Positions 34,079 to 43,688 are shown, numbered from the stretch's first letter. The stretch is 64,000 nt of DNA from Deltaproteobacteria bacterium (GCA_020632695.1 JACKFB010000015.1:1-64000); one strand, 5' to 3'. The notes: a model not told the origin generated them from the sequence alone. Numbers and translations are program-made.

Positions 34079-35998
34079 TCAGTTCCCGGCCGCGGCGGCC
34101 GTGGGCCAGACCCCTCTCGCCTGATCGACGAGGACCCCACACGTCACGAACTGACCGGCGCGGTCGAGCACGACCTCGCCCGAGGCATCCGCTCCGGAGG
34201 GCGTCTGGAGCTGCCGCGCCGGGGAGCCGCCGAAGCTGAGCGTCGAGAAGCGCACGGGGACCTGGACCGCCGTCTCAGTGACCCGCGGGACGCCGAGCTG
34301 GCCGCCCGACATCTGGGCCACCCATCGGGGCGCGCCGGTGGAGAGGCGGAGCTCCGCCACGTACTCGCCCGGGTCGACCAAAAAAGGCGCGGCGTCATCC
34401 CGGGGGAAGCTCGCCTGGCCCGAGGCGTGACCGCTGAGGAACACCGCGTCCGTCGCCTCGTCCAGCACCAGAGCCCCGGGCAGGCTGTCGGTCAGCCGCA
34501 GGTCCACGCGGCGGGTCCAGTCGATGGCGCCCGTGGCGGAGTAGCGGATCACCACCGCGTCGTCGGGCTCGAGGGAGATGATCAGCGGCGCGCCTCCGGT
34601 GTCCAGCGACCAGTCGACCAGGCCGGTCGCGCTGGAGTTCGAGTAGAGCGCGAGCACCACCGAGCCGTCCTCGGCCAGCGCGAGCCCGCGCGCCTGGTGC
34701 CGCGCATTGGAGCCCACCCGCTCGATGAACCGGCCCCACGTGCCCGCGGTCGGAGAGGACTTGAAGACGTAGGCCGACGGCTGGGTGGCGGTGATCGTGG
34801 CTCCGCCGTAGCTGAGCTCGCCGAACTCGGGCCCGAAGTGCGAGCCGGCGATGACCCGTTCGCCCGCGGCGTTCGTCTGGCCCTGGGCGCCACGCAAGGA
34901 GGTGAGGAACTGCCCGTCGCCCTCGAGGGTGACGAGCGAATCCGCGCGGTACTCGCCGGTGGCGCGGTCGAAGTCCGCCGCGTAGCCGAGCCCGTCGGCG
35001 CGGAACAGGGTCAGGGCGTCCGGCTGATCGAGGCCGAGCACCAGCTCGCCGGGGTCGATGGGGAAGACCACCGGGCCGGAGAAACCGCCGGTGACACGAA
35101 GCACGTCGCCGACCAGCTGGATGTTCTCGATGCTGGCGTCGCGGCGGCCGTCGGCGTCGTTGGGCCCGAAGCGGTGTACCCAGGTGATGGCCCCGGTGGC
35201 GTCGTAGCGGGCGATGAAGAGGTTGGTCTGGTCCAGGCCGGCGAGGTCGCTTCCCGCGGTTCCGCCGGGACTGAATTCGCGGAAGAGCTCGCCGTTGGCG
35301 TCGTAGAACCGGATCGTGCGGTCGCCGCGGCTCGCCTCGAAGCCGACGTAGACGGCGTCTTCGGCGGGGGCGTAGCGGGCCTGGATCACGTTGACCAGCA
35401 GGGTCGGCGACTCGGCCACGACCTGAGCGGACCAGGCGAGCCCGGCTGCGGTCATGCGTGCGACGTAGAGGTGCAGGCGGTCCGCTTCCTGCTCCAGCGC
35501 CGGGACGACGACGGCGTCGTCGCCGCCGGGCAGGAAGGTCACGGGGGCCGAGGGCCAGCTGAGCGTCCCGTCCACCACCGTGAGCGGGTGGGTGCCGAAG
35601 AGGATCGCGTCGCGGGGCGTCGGCGGGCAGATCTGCGCCGAGGGCCCCGTGGTCTCCGCGTCGGCCGCGTCGGTGGTGGCGTCCGCTGGCCCGCCGTCGG
35701 CGTCGGGCAGGGCCACATCCGGAGCGTCGTGGCTCCCGTCTCCTCCGTCCGGGGCGTCTGGAAGCCCAGGTGTCTCGGCGTCCAGCGCCGCCGCGTCGCG
35801 GTCGGCGTCGGACTCGACATCGCTCGTGGCGGCGTCGACGCGCGCGGGGTCGACGCATACGAGGCTCGAACAGAGCCCCGATGCGCATTGGGCCGAGCGG
35901 TCGCAGCTCTCGCCGTTGCTGCGTCGCCCCTCCTCGCCGCAGCCCGGCGCCATCGCCGACGCGGCGATGACGAGCATGAGGCGCACCGAGTGCTCCAT
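34079..35998 (-). CDS. Lipoprotein with EGF-like start and beta-propeller-like body
   Basis: 639-aa exported protein. The ATG at 35998 opens a signal peptide ending MAPGC (C20); the longer frame to 36208 would bury it. After the lipid Cys comes a small disulphide module (CDRSAQCASGLC), then an Asp/Ala-rich spacer to ~125, and a long repetitive beta body. Phrases such as GAITWVHRFG, LFIARYDATG and AIDWTRRVDL repeat, as in the family of secreted propeller proteins that contain NLFVARYDxxG. Function unknown; probably surface-exposed. A six-A run (34380-34385) inside the gene is unusual for this GC content. Confidence 0.72.
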   Translation of the reverse strand: MEHSVRLMLVIAASAMAPGCGEEGRRSNGESCDRSAQCASGLCSSLVCVDPARVDAATSDVESDADRDAAALDAETPGLPDAPDGGDGSHDAPDVALPDADGGPADATTDAADAETTGPSAQICPPTPRDAILFGTHPLTVVDGTLSWPSAPVTFLPGGDDAVVVPALEQEADRLHLYVARMTAAGLAWSAQVVAESPTLLVNVIQARYAPAEDAVYVGFEASRGDRTIRFYDANGELFREFSPGGTAGSDLAGLDQTNLFIARYDATGAITWVHRFGPNDADGRRDASIENIQLVGDVLRVTGGFSGPVVFPIDPGELVLGLDQPDALTLFRADGLGYAADFDRATGEYRADSLVTLEGDGQFLTSLRGAQGQTNAAGERVIAGSHFGPEFGELSYGGATITATQPSAYVFKSSPTAGTWGRFIERVGSNARHQARGLALAEDGSVVLALYSNSSATGLVDWSLDTGGAPLIISLEPDDAVVIRYSATGAIDWTRRVDLRLTDSLPGALVLDEATDAVFLSGHASGQASFPRDDAAPFLVDPGEYVAELRLSTGAPRWVAQMSGGQLGVPRVTETAVQVPVRFSTLSFGGSPARQLQTPSGADASGEVVLDRAGQFVTCGVLVDQARGVWPTAAAAGN

Positions 35999-36373
35999 GA
36001 GCCCACCCCCATCCTTGTTGCGAGTGGCCAGCATAGTGCGGCAGGCCGGATACGCGAAGCCCGGGCGCGGGCGTTCGGCCGGGCAGGGCGTGGGGCCCCG
36101 GTTCCTCGGGCGCATGCACTCGGAGGGCTGCGGGCACGCTCGCGCGGTGATGTTCGACGCCAGCGGCCAGTGCCGGCACTCTGGCGGTGTGTCCGACAGG
36201 CTACACATCGAGCCGCGACGGTCCGCTCACCCCCCTGTGGCCCCGCGCCTCCGAGACGCGGTTGGTCGGCCGCGCGGGGAGCGCGCGCGGCGCGCCGGCG
36301 GATGCCGCGCCGTCTCGGGAGGGGCCGGCGCGCCGTCCAGACGCGCGCCGGCTCATGACGCCGTCCCTCCGCC
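35999..36373. other. Gene-free divergent spacer
   Basis: 375 bp between divergent starts of a lipoprotein and a transporter gene. Frames that cross it are shadows of the lipoprotein gene. I see no repeat, hairpin with T-run or tRNA; it should hold the two promoters, which I cannot place. Confidence 0.4.
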
Positions 36374-37675
36374 ATGGTGAGCGCGGCCATCATCATCGGC
36401 GCGCTGCTGGTCGCGGCGCTCCTCGCGCTGACGCCGCGCATACGCCGGTCCAGCGCCTGGAAGGCCACGGTGACGCCGCTGTCCTCGATCATGGGCAGCG
36501 GGTTCCTGGTCTCGGCGCCGCTGGTCGCGGCCGAGGCAGGCCTCTACGCGCCCCTCGCGATGGCCGGCCTGCTGGTGGTGGCCTTCGCCATCGGCGGCAT
36601 GATCCGCTTCAACATCCGCTACGCCGAACCCGAAGCGGAGGGCGGCGGCGAGCCCTCCGACGCCGGCTCCGACGCGCACCGCGCCCACCGCGGCCATCAT
36701 CAGCGCAGCCGCGGTCACTGGAGCGGCGCCCAGCCGCGCCTCACCGGGACGCTCGAGAAGGCCTCCCACGTCGTGCTCGCCGTCGCCTACGTCGTGTCGG
36801 TCACCTACTACCTGCAGCTCCTGTCCGCGTTCGCGCTGGATCGCTTCGGCGTCGCCGACCTGCTCTGGAGCCGCGTCCTGTGCACCGCGGTGCTGGGCGG
36901 CATCACGGCGGTGGGGGCGGTCTGGGGCCTGAAGGCCCTCGAGGGGCTGGAGACCTGGGCGGTCAGCCTGAACCTGGGCATGATCGCCGCGCTGCTGGTC
37001 GCGCTCGCCGTGCACGACGGCACGCTGCTGGCCTCGGGAGACCTGGCGCTGCCGGAGCTGCAGCCCGACCCCGACCTGCCCCACGCGGCCCGCATCGTCA
37101 TGGGGCTGCTCATCGTGGTCCAGGGCTTCGAGACCTCGCGTTTCCTCGGCGACGAGCACTCGGCCGACGAGCGCATCCGCACCATGCGCACCGCCCAGAT
37201 CCTGGCCAGCGTCATCTATCTTGCTTTCGTGACGCTGACGCTCCCGCTCTTCGACGCCAGCCACCTGGACGCGGACGTCACGGCGATCGTCCGTCTGGTG
37301 GCGCCGGTGGCCGTCGCGCTGCCGACGCTCATCGTGGTGACCGCCGTCGGCAGCCAGCTCTCGGCGGCCGTCGCCGACGACGCGGCCTGCGCGGGGCTTC
37401 TGCGCACCTTCTTCCGGGGCCGCGTCCGCGCGCGCTGGAGCTACCTGGGCATCGGCGCGCTGACCATCGGGCTGACCTGGCTGACCGACGTCCTGGAGAT
37501 CATCAGCCTGGCGTCGCGAGCCTTCGCGCTCTTCTACGCGCTGCAGTGCGCGGTCGCGCTGCTGACGGCCCGCGGCCGGGAGGACGCGCCGCATCGGCGG
37601 TGGGTGATGGGGCTGGCGGGCGCGCTGGCCCTGCTCAGCCTGGCGATCGCGGTGCTCGGCATCCCCGCCGAGTGA
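36374..37675 (+). CDS. APC-superfamily-like membrane transporter
   Basis: 433-aa integral membrane protein with about 11-12 hydrophobic helices and the broken first helix motif SSIMGSGFLVSAPL, similar to LeuT-fold transporters. Between predicted helices 3 and 4 there is a His/Arg-rich loop (~95-122; DAHRAHRGHHQRSRGHW). Helix-rich ends include EIISLASRAFALFYALQC. Substrate not predictable; the His loop could bind metal. The ATG lacks a clear Shine-Dalgarno. It precedes the hydrolase gene by about 50 bp on the same strand. Confidence 0.68.
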   Translation: MVSAAIIIGALLVAALLALTPRIRRSSAWKATVTPLSSIMGSGFLVSAPLVAAEAGLYAPLAMAGLLVVAFAIGGMIRFNIRYAEPEAEGGGEPSDAGSDAHRAHRGHHQRSRGHWSGAQPRLTGTLEKASHVVLAVAYVVSVTYYLQLLSAFALDRFGVADLLWSRVLCTAVLGGITAVGAVWGLKALEGLETWAVSLNLGMIAALLVALAVHDGTLLASGDLALPELQPDPDLPHAARIVMGLLIVVQGFETSRFLGDEHSADERIRTMRTAQILASVIYLAFVTLTLPLFDASHLDADVTAIVRLVAPVAVALPTLIVVTAVGSQLSAAVADDAACAGLLRTFFRGRVRARWSYLGIGALTIGLTWLTDVLEIISLASRAFALFYALQCAVALLTARGREDAPHRRWVMGLAGALALLSLAIAVLGIPAE

Positions 37676-37727
37676 GGCCGGGCGAGGTCACGAGGCAGCC
37701 GCCAGCGGAGCGGCCGAGGAGGTGGGC

Positions 37728-38432
37728 GTGACGGGCGAGCATTGGCTGGAAGATGGGGACGAGCGCTTCGCGGTCAGCGTCGCCCGTGGAGACGCGCCCG
37801 CATGCGCCGTCCTCTTCGCCGTGGGTGGCGGCGGCAGCCCCGAGCGCCACCGCCCGCTCCTCAGCGCCCTGGTCCGCTCGGGGTGCGTGGTGGTCGCGCC
37901 TCACTTCGACCGCCTGGTCTCCCCCGAGCCCTCCGACGGCGCCCTCTCGCTGCGCGCGCGCCGGCTGGCGATGGCCCTGGAAGCGTTCGCGCCCGCGGGC
38001 CTCCCGGTGGCCGGCGTGGGGCACTCCATCGGCGCGACGATGCTGCTGGCCCTGGCCGGCGGCCAGCTCTGGACGCGGGCGGGGCGCCGGCTCCCCATCG
38101 CTCCCGCCCCGCGGCTCGAGCGCCTGGCACTCCTGGCGCCGGCGACCGGCTTCTTCCAGGCGCCCGAGGCCCTGGACGCGGTGACCACCCCCATCCTCGC
38201 CTGGGCGGGCACCCGGGACGAGGTCACCCCGCCCGCACAAGCCGCAGCCCTGGCCCGGGCCATGGGGCACCGCGTGCCGGTCGACATCCGCATCATCGAG
38301 GGCGCCGGACACTTCTCGTTCATGGACGTGCCGCCGCCCCACATCACCGACCCCCTGGCCGACCGCGAGCGTCTCCTCGCCGACCTGGCCGTCGAGATCG
38401 GCCGCTTTGTCGTCCCCCAGCAGAGCGCGTAG
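37728..38432 (+). CDS. Alpha/beta hydrolase
   Basis: 234-aa cytoplasmic hydrolase of the alpha/beta fold. The nucleophile elbow is GHSIG (Ser100), the likely acid Asp164 is in GTRDE, and His195 is in GAGHFSF. The glycine-rich AVGGGGSP near residue 31 would form the oxyanion hole. Size and order fit dienelactone-hydrolase or chlorophyllase-like enzymes. The GTG at 37728 is favoured over 37722 because GAGGAGG at 37716-37722 leaves 5 bases of spacing. Confidence 0.78.
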   Translation: MTGEHWLEDGDERFAVSVARGDAPACAVLFAVGGGGSPERHRPLLSALVRSGCVVVAPHFDRLVSPEPSDGALSLRARRLAMALEAFAPAGLPVAGVGHSIGATMLLALAGGQLWTRAGRRLPIAPAPRLERLALLAPATGFFQAPEALDAVTTPILAWAGTRDEVTPPAQAAALARAMGHRVPVDIRIIEGAGHFSFMDVPPPHITDPLADRERLLADLAVEIGRFVVPQQSA

Positions 38433-38486
38433 GCTGCAAGTCTCGCAGCGCCCCGACGATGCAGCCGCGCGTCAAGTGGCGTGCGC

Positions 38487-38511
38487 CTCCCTCCCTCCCT
38501 CCCTCCCTCCT
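38487..38511. repeat. CTCC tetranucleotide tract (about six units)
   Basis: A perfect run of ctcc units between the hydrolase stop and the next gene's Shine-Dalgarno (cggag, 38526-38530). It is in the likely promoter/leader of the cysteine-rich lipoprotein and could change length by slippage. Confidence 0.85.
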
Positions 38512-38538
38512 TGCCGCACCGCACCACGGAGCCCCCCC

Positions 38539-40602
38539 ATGGACCAGCGCCAAGCTCGGTTCTGCGCGATCCTCCTCGCCCCGCTGCTCCTCCTCACCGC
38601 CGCCTGCGGTGGCTCGTCGGCCAACGGCAGCAACGACCTGGACGCCACCGACGTGACAGGCGGCGACACATCGGGAGAGGTCCGAGACACGGGCTCGGAC
38701 ACGGGCTCGGACACGGGCTCGGACGCGGGCTCGGACACGGACACGGGCTCGGACACGGCCTCGGACACGGCCTCGGACACGGGCTCGGACACGGGCTCGG
38801 ACATGGCCTCGGACACGGCCTCGGACACGGCCTCGGACACGGCCTCGGACACGGCCTCGGACACGGCCTCGGACACGGGCTCGGACACGGGCTCGGACAC
38901 GGCCACGGACACGGACACGGCCTCGGACACGGCCTCGGACACGGCCTCGGACACGGGCTCGGACACTGGCTCGGACGCCGCGGCCGACACCGAGACCGCA
39001 GCCGACACCGAGACCGAGACCGCGGCCGACACCGAGACCGGGGCCGAGACCGACACCGAGACCGACACCGAGACCGAGACCGGGGCCGAGACCGAGACCG
39101 AGACCGCGGCCGACACCGAGACCGACACCGAGACCGAGACCGGGGCCGAGACCGACACCGACACCGGGGCCGAGACCGACACCGAGACCGAGACCGACAC
39201 CGCCGCCGACATCGAGACCGACACCGCCTGCGTCCCGGACTGCTCGGACAAGGTGTGCGGCAGCGACCTGTGCGGCGGAAGCTGCGGCAGTTGCGGCACT
39301 GGCGAGATCTGCGATACCGACGGCGGGAGCTGCATCGCCATGTGCTCGACGCTCGTGGCCGCTTGCGTGCCGGATCTGCTCGACCTCGCCGAGACGTTCT
39401 ACTGCGACGACCCGGCCTCCGCGCCATGCGTCGAGCTCTTGTACGCGGACTTCCTCGAGGTGGGCTGTGCCCCTTCCTGCCCGGACCTCGCGCTGCCGGG
39501 TCTCGACTCCATCTGCTCGGCACCGGAGTGCGCGTCGCTCAATGGCATCCTGGACTCCGCGGGCCTGCTGGGCCAGGTGTGTGACACCTGCGCCTGCGTA
39601 CCGGATTGCACCGGCAAGGTCTGTGGAGACGACGGCTGCGGCGGATCTTGCGGCGCCTGCTCGGCGGGCGCGCTCTGCAGCGCGGCGGGACAGTGCGAGG
39701 TGGGCATCTGCACGGAGATGGTGGGCGCCTGCGCCCCCGAGCTCGGGAGCGTGGCGGAGGCCTACTGCAACGATCCCGCCTTCCAGCCCTGCGCCGAGCT
39801 GATCTACGCCGACTTCCAGTTGAACGGCTGCTTCGAGGCCTGCTCGAGCCTGGCACTGCCCGGCCTCACCGAGGTCTGCTCGGCGCCGGCGTGCGCTGAC
39901 CTGCGCTCGCTCCTCTCGCTGGTGGGCGTCCTGACCGACGAGTGCTCGTCCTGCGCGTGCGTGCCCGAGTGCGCGGGCGCGGTGTGCGGAGACGACGGCT
40001 GCGGCGGGAGCTGTGGCCAGTGTGCGGCCGGATCCGCGTGTGACCCCGAAGGGCAGTGCCAGCCGATCGGCAACCAGACCTGCACGCTCCAGGTGGAGTG
40101 TCCGGCGCCATCGGCCGAGGCGTGCCAGTGCGCGGGGTGTCTCGTCGATGGGAGCTGCACGGCCGACGACGACTGCGTGTGTCCCGAGTGCGCCTCGGAC
40201 AGCTTCTGCGGTGACCCGAACAGCTGCAACGCGGACGGCAAGTGCGATCCCTACAACGAAGGCTGCGCCTGCGCGGACTGCGCGAAGCACCCGCTCTGCT
40301 GCGTGCCGGATTGCAGCGGCAAGGCCTGTGGCGACGACGGCTGCGGCGGGTCCTGCGGTACCTGCGGCGCCGACCAGACCTGCGAGGCGGGACAGTGCGT
40401 GCCAAAGGGCGGCTGCGGCGCCATCACCTTCGAGGGCTGCTGCGAGGGGGACACCCTCTCGTACTGTGAGAACGGCCAGCTCACGACGGGCGCATGCCCG
40501 AATCCCGGGACTTGCGGCTGGGACGCCTCGGGGGGCTACTACAACTGCGACACCGATGGCGGCGGAGACCCCTCGGGCACGCACCCCAAGGCGTGCCCCT
40601 GA
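38539..40602 (+). CDS. Cysteine-rich lipoprotein with long D/S/T/E repeat linker
   Basis: 687-aa exported protein. The signal ends LLTAAC (C23). Residues ~48-231 are a low-complexity stalk in two parts: first Gly/Ala-Ser-Asp-Thr hexamers, then Asp-Thr-Glu-Thr with Ala/Gly. The rest is disulphide-rich: four modules of the type CVPDC..KVCGDDGCGGSCGxC, and two ~85-residue blocks that match each other (CSTLVAACVPDLLDLAE and CTEMVGACAPELGSVAE starts), so one arose by duplication. The stalk-plus-disulphide design suggests a surface-displayed protein. The ATG at 38539 has CGGAG 8 bases upstream; the longer frame to 38407 is not credible. No enzyme motif seen. Confidence 0.85.
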   Translation: MDQRQARFCAILLAPLLLLTAACGGSSANGSNDLDATDVTGGDTSGEVRDTGSDTGSDTGSDAGSDTDTGSDTASDTASDTGSDTGSDMASDTASDTASDTASDTASDTASDTGSDTGSDTATDTDTASDTASDTASDTGSDTGSDAAADTETAADTETETAADTETGAETDTETDTETETGAETETETAADTETDTETETGAETDTDTGAETDTETETDTAADIETDTACVPDCSDKVCGSDLCGGSCGSCGTGEICDTDGGSCIAMCSTLVAACVPDLLDLAETFYCDDPASAPCVELLYADFLEVGCAPSCPDLALPGLDSICSAPECASLNGILDSAGLLGQVCDTCACVPDCTGKVCGDDGCGGSCGACSAGALCSAAGQCEVGICTEMVGACAPELGSVAEAYCNDPAFQPCAELIYADFQLNGCFEACSSLALPGLTEVCSAPACADLRSLLSLVGVLTDECSSCACVPECAGAVCGDDGCGGSCGQCAAGSACDPEGQCQPIGNQTCTLQVECPAPSAEACQCAGCLVDGSCTADDDCVCPECASDSFCGDPNSCNADGKCDPYNEGCACADCAKHPLCCVPDCSGKACGDDGCGGSCGTCGADQTCEAGQCVPKGGCGAITFEGCCEGDTLSYCENGQLTTGACPNPGTCGWDASGGYYNCDTDGGGDPSGTHPKACP
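38690..39228. repeat. In-frame hexamer array, two sequence phases
   Basis: About 540 bp. From 38690 to ~38980 the units are ggctcg/gacacg/gcctcg; from ~38985 to 39228 they change to gacacc/gagacc/gcggcc/ggggcc. The switch is abrupt, so two arrays were joined or one was replaced. It encodes the acidic stalk of the lipoprotein. Confidence 0.92.
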
Positions 40603-40652
40603 ACGGGCGCAGCCCCTGACGGCACTGCAGGCGGCTGGGCGCCGACCTGGGG

Positions 40653-43600
40653 TCAGCGGCGCTGCCAGGTCACCAGGGCGCGCAGACCGCGACTCTCGTC
40701 TTCGCCTTCGAAGGCGAGACCGAAGCTCGCCTGGTCCAACTCGTCGGCGAGTCGGGCCAGCGGCGAGCCGGGGACGGGGAGGGCGGGGAAGCGGGGAGAC
40801 GCTTCGGTCCCGTACAGGCTGTGGGTGAGGCGTCCCTCCGCGTCGACGCTGAAGCTCGCGCCAGGGCCGGCCACGGGCTCGTACCCGAAGAAGCCCAGCG
40901 CAGCCTGGCGGCGCGGCTCGCCCTCGGCGGGAAGCGCGCCCAGACCGGCGGCCAGGACCTCGATGTCGCGCCATGCGCGCCAGGAGGCCCGACGCAGCTC
41001 GCGCTCCACCAGCAGCGCAGCCGTGCGCGCGAGCCAGGGCGCGTCGGGGCTGAGACCCACCCGCAGGTCGGCCTGCCGCGGAGCCTCGGCGGAGTCCCCG
41101 TCGGGCGCCGTCGGCCGGTCGAGGGTCTCGTCGATGAGCGTCTGCAGCGTGCCCAGGTCCAGGGTCGCGTAGAAGGCGTCGCCGACCGTGGCGTAGTAGA
41201 GGCGCACGTCCCGCAGCTCGGGGTCGCCTGCGCCGGGGCCGGGGCTCACGGTCACGATGGGCACCTCGCGGTAGGGGTCGGCCGCGCCCCACACGGCCAG
41301 GCCCGGGGCGGTGGTCTCGGCCAGGGTGCGCAGCGCCGTCAGGGTGGCGGCGAGGCCCAGCGGGTTGGCTATCCGGGCGCCGACGTAGACCGGCAGGTGG
41401 GCGATGGCCTCCATCTCGCGCTTTCGCCGGTCGCCGTCCTGGGCGTCGGGCTCGGCCGGGAGCTGGGGCCAGCGGTCGGGCTCGAGCTGCAGCGCCGCGT
41501 CCCACAGGCCGCTGCGGCTGGCCGCGCCCAGCATCACCGTGTCGCCGAGCCAGCTCAGCCCGCCGAGCTTCATGCTGCGCCCCACGCCGTCCAGCTCGCG
41601 GCGGAGCGGCGCGTCGGCGGCGATGCCCAGGGTCCAGCGCACCCCGCCCACCCGCGCGGGCGGCGGAAACGAGGTGGTCCCGACCTTGTCGACCAGCTCG
41701 TCGTACTCGGTCCCGCTGACCAGCGGCATCATCCGCGCGTCCAGCGACAGGCGCTTGCCGTCAGCCGAGCGGCGCAGGCGCACGGCGATGGGGTCGATGT
41801 AGCCTCGCCAGTACTGCTGGTAGGTGTCGCGGAAGCGGGCGTAGGCGTCGCGCTCCTCGGCGCTGACCTCGGTGAGGGTCAGGTCGGCCAGGGGCGTCAG
41901 CGCGTCGGCGCGACCCCAGCGCTCCGAGCGCGCGCCGCGGGTGGGTTCGAGGACGATGGGCGCGCCGTCCGGGTGCCTCAGCTCGCGCGCGTCGAGCAGC
42001 CCCGACGCGACCAGCGCTTCGGCCGTCGGGGCGGGGGCGCCCTCGAGCATGCCGTGGAGGAGCTGGGCGAAGCCGACGGCCAGCAGGTCGGCCTGGGCTG
42101 CCATGCGTCGCCCCTGGAGGATCTTCGTGCGCGGGGAGACGGCGCGGGCGACGAAGGCGTCGCCCATGAAGAGGAAGGCGTCCTCGGCGGCCGGGTCGTA
42201 GGGGTAGACCGCGCGCATCCAGCGGAAGTCGCCGCTGGCCGACAGCGGTGGTGACCTCCCGTCGGCCACGGCGGCGAAGCGCTCGATGGCGGCGCGGCTG
42301 TTGGACAGGATCAGCAGGTCGCCCAGCTCGAGACGGTGCTGGCGCACGCTGCCGTCGGCGGAGCTGACCAGGCGCACGGGGTGCTCGCCAGCGCTCCACC
42401 GGGTCTCGGTCAGCGCCGGGTCGCGGACGCGGGCCTGCGCCTCGTAGGTCGCCAGCGCCGTCATGAGCAGCGAGCGCTTGCGCACCTCGATGACCAGGCT
42501 CAGGTCGGTGCCCTCGCGCACGAAGGGGTCGCCCAGGACCAGCGCGATGCCGTGCGCCGCCAGCGGGCCCAGCGTCTCGGCCAGGCCGGTGCGCTCGAGC
42601 ATCAGCTCGCGCTCGTAGCGGGCCACCAGATGCGAGGTCGCCGGGCGCGCCTCCACCGCCTGGAGCAGCGACTCGAGCCAGTCATCGGCGTCGGCGGCCA
42701 GCCGCACCGCCGTGCGCAGGTCCCCCATGTGGATGTAGAGCACGTCCTGCGGGATGTACGACGCCAGCGGCTCGATGACCGGCGCCTTCCCGGTCGCGGC
42801 CAGCATGGCGTCCCACGGGTGCTGGGCCATGGGCACGCCCTCGATCGAGGCGAGGGGGACCGGCGGCCCGGTGGTCGTGCGCCCGGAGCCCCAGGTCATC
42901 AGCCCGCGATCGGTCTGCAGCGCTTCGGCGACCGAGGTGAGGCCGGTGTACAGGCTCATCGTCTCGGCCAGCTCGGTCTTGGGGGCGCGGGTGGGGCGGG
43001 CCGCGGCGTCGGGCGATGTGTCTCCGGCCAGGCGCTGGGCGCGGGCCGACGCGAAGGCGAAGAAGGGGGGCGTGGCGCTGCCGGGGCGGGTTCCCCAGGC
43101 GCCGAGATCGCGCGCCAGCCCGCGGAAGAATGCGGCGGGGAGGGCGCGGTCGTCGGGCAGCCCGGCGGGGACGCTGAGGTCGACGCGCTGCAGGACCCAG
43201 GGCGCGAAGGGGTCGCCCCAGCGGGTCGCGGGGTCGCGCTCGACGAGCAGCTCGATGGGGCCCGGCGGCGGAGCGCCGACCAACCGCACGACGAGCTCGT
43301 CGCGGGCGGGTGTGGGGCCGGGGACGCGCACCGCGTAGCCGTGGGCCCCGCCGCGGAGGCGGATCCGGACGGGTTGGAGCTCGGTGGCCGTCGCAGACTC
43401 GGCGCCGCTGGGCATGGGGCAGGAGAGCCATGTGTGCCCCGAGGCTTCGTGGCGGCGCGTGGCGGTGAGCGGCTGGGGGGCGAGGGTGGTGGCGGGGCGT
43501 TCGCCGGTACGCAGGGCTCGCTGGCTGCCAGGGTCGGCGACGGGGTGCGGGGTTGGGGGCTCGGCGGGCGCGGCGGGCGCGGCGTCGGCGGTCCTGGGGT

Positions 43601-43688
43601 CGGGCGCCTCGGCTGGAGCCGGCTCCGAGCCCTTGCAGGCCACGACCGACAGGGCGCAGGCGAAGAGCGTGAGGGTGCGGCGGGCCAT
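40653..43688 (-). CDS. Large lipoprotein of unknown function
   Basis: 1,011-aa exported protein with signal MARRTLTLFACALSVVACKG (lipid Cys18) and a short Ala/Pro linker. The body is mixed alpha/beta with segments such as DVLYIHMGDLRTAVRLA, GIALVLGDPFVREGTDLSLV and AFLFMGDAFVARAV. These resemble bacterial DUF3352-like secreted proteins in style, but I cannot name a family with confidence. There are no disulphide modules or low-complexity stalk, unlike its neighbours. GGAG lies 7 bases before the ATG. It converges with the cysteine-rich lipoprotein (50 bp gap) and diverges from the LTD lipoprotein over 183 bp. Confidence 0.78.
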   Translation of the reverse strand: MARRTLTLFACALSVVACKGSEPAPAEAPDPRTADAAPAAPAEPPTPHPVADPGSQRALRTGERPATTLAPQPLTATRRHEASGHTWLSCPMPSGAESATATELQPVRIRLRGGAHGYAVRVPGPTPARDELVVRLVGAPPPGPIELLVERDPATRWGDPFAPWVLQRVDLSVPAGLPDDRALPAAFFRGLARDLGAWGTRPGSATPPFFAFASARAQRLAGDTSPDAAARPTRAPKTELAETMSLYTGLTSVAEALQTDRGLMTWGSGRTTTGPPVPLASIEGVPMAQHPWDAMLAATGKAPVIEPLASYIPQDVLYIHMGDLRTAVRLAADADDWLESLLQAVEARPATSHLVARYERELMLERTGLAETLGPLAAHGIALVLGDPFVREGTDLSLVIEVRKRSLLMTALATYEAQARVRDPALTETRWSAGEHPVRLVSSADGSVRQHRLELGDLLILSNSRAAIERFAAVADGRSPPLSASGDFRWMRAVYPYDPAAEDAFLFMGDAFVARAVSPRTKILQGRRMAAQADLLAVGFAQLLHGMLEGAPAPTAEALVASGLLDARELRHPDGAPIVLEPTRGARSERWGRADALTPLADLTLTEVSAEERDAYARFRDTYQQYWRGYIDPIAVRLRRSADGKRLSLDARMMPLVSGTEYDELVDKVGTTSFPPPARVGGVRWTLGIAADAPLRRELDGVGRSMKLGGLSWLGDTVMLGAASRSGLWDAALQLEPDRWPQLPAEPDAQDGDRRKREMEAIAHLPVYVGARIANPLGLAATLTALRTLAETTAPGLAVWGAADPYREVPIVTVSPGPGAGDPELRDVRLYYATVGDAFYATLDLGTLQTLIDETLDRPTAPDGDSAEAPRQADLRVGLSPDAPWLARTAALLVERELRRASWRAWRDIEVLAAGLGALPAEGEPRRQAALGFFGYEPVAGPGASFSVDAEGRLTHSLYGTEASPRFPALPVPGSPLARLADELDQASFGLAFEGEDESRGLRALVTWQRR

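Noticed and set aside
34427..36358. 643-codon plus-strand frame
   Set aside because: Antisense of the minus-strand propeller lipoprotein, with no start signal and shadow-type composition.
38690..39228. Possible CRISPR array
   Set aside because: Units are contiguous 6-bp repeats with no unique spacers, and they are in frame within a lipoprotein gene; no cas genes nearby.
38472..39523. Minus-strand and +1 frames of Val/Ser, Gly/His/Leu or Arg/Pro repeats
   Set aside because: Alternative translations of the same array; the plus-strand frame with signal peptide and cysteine modules is the gene.
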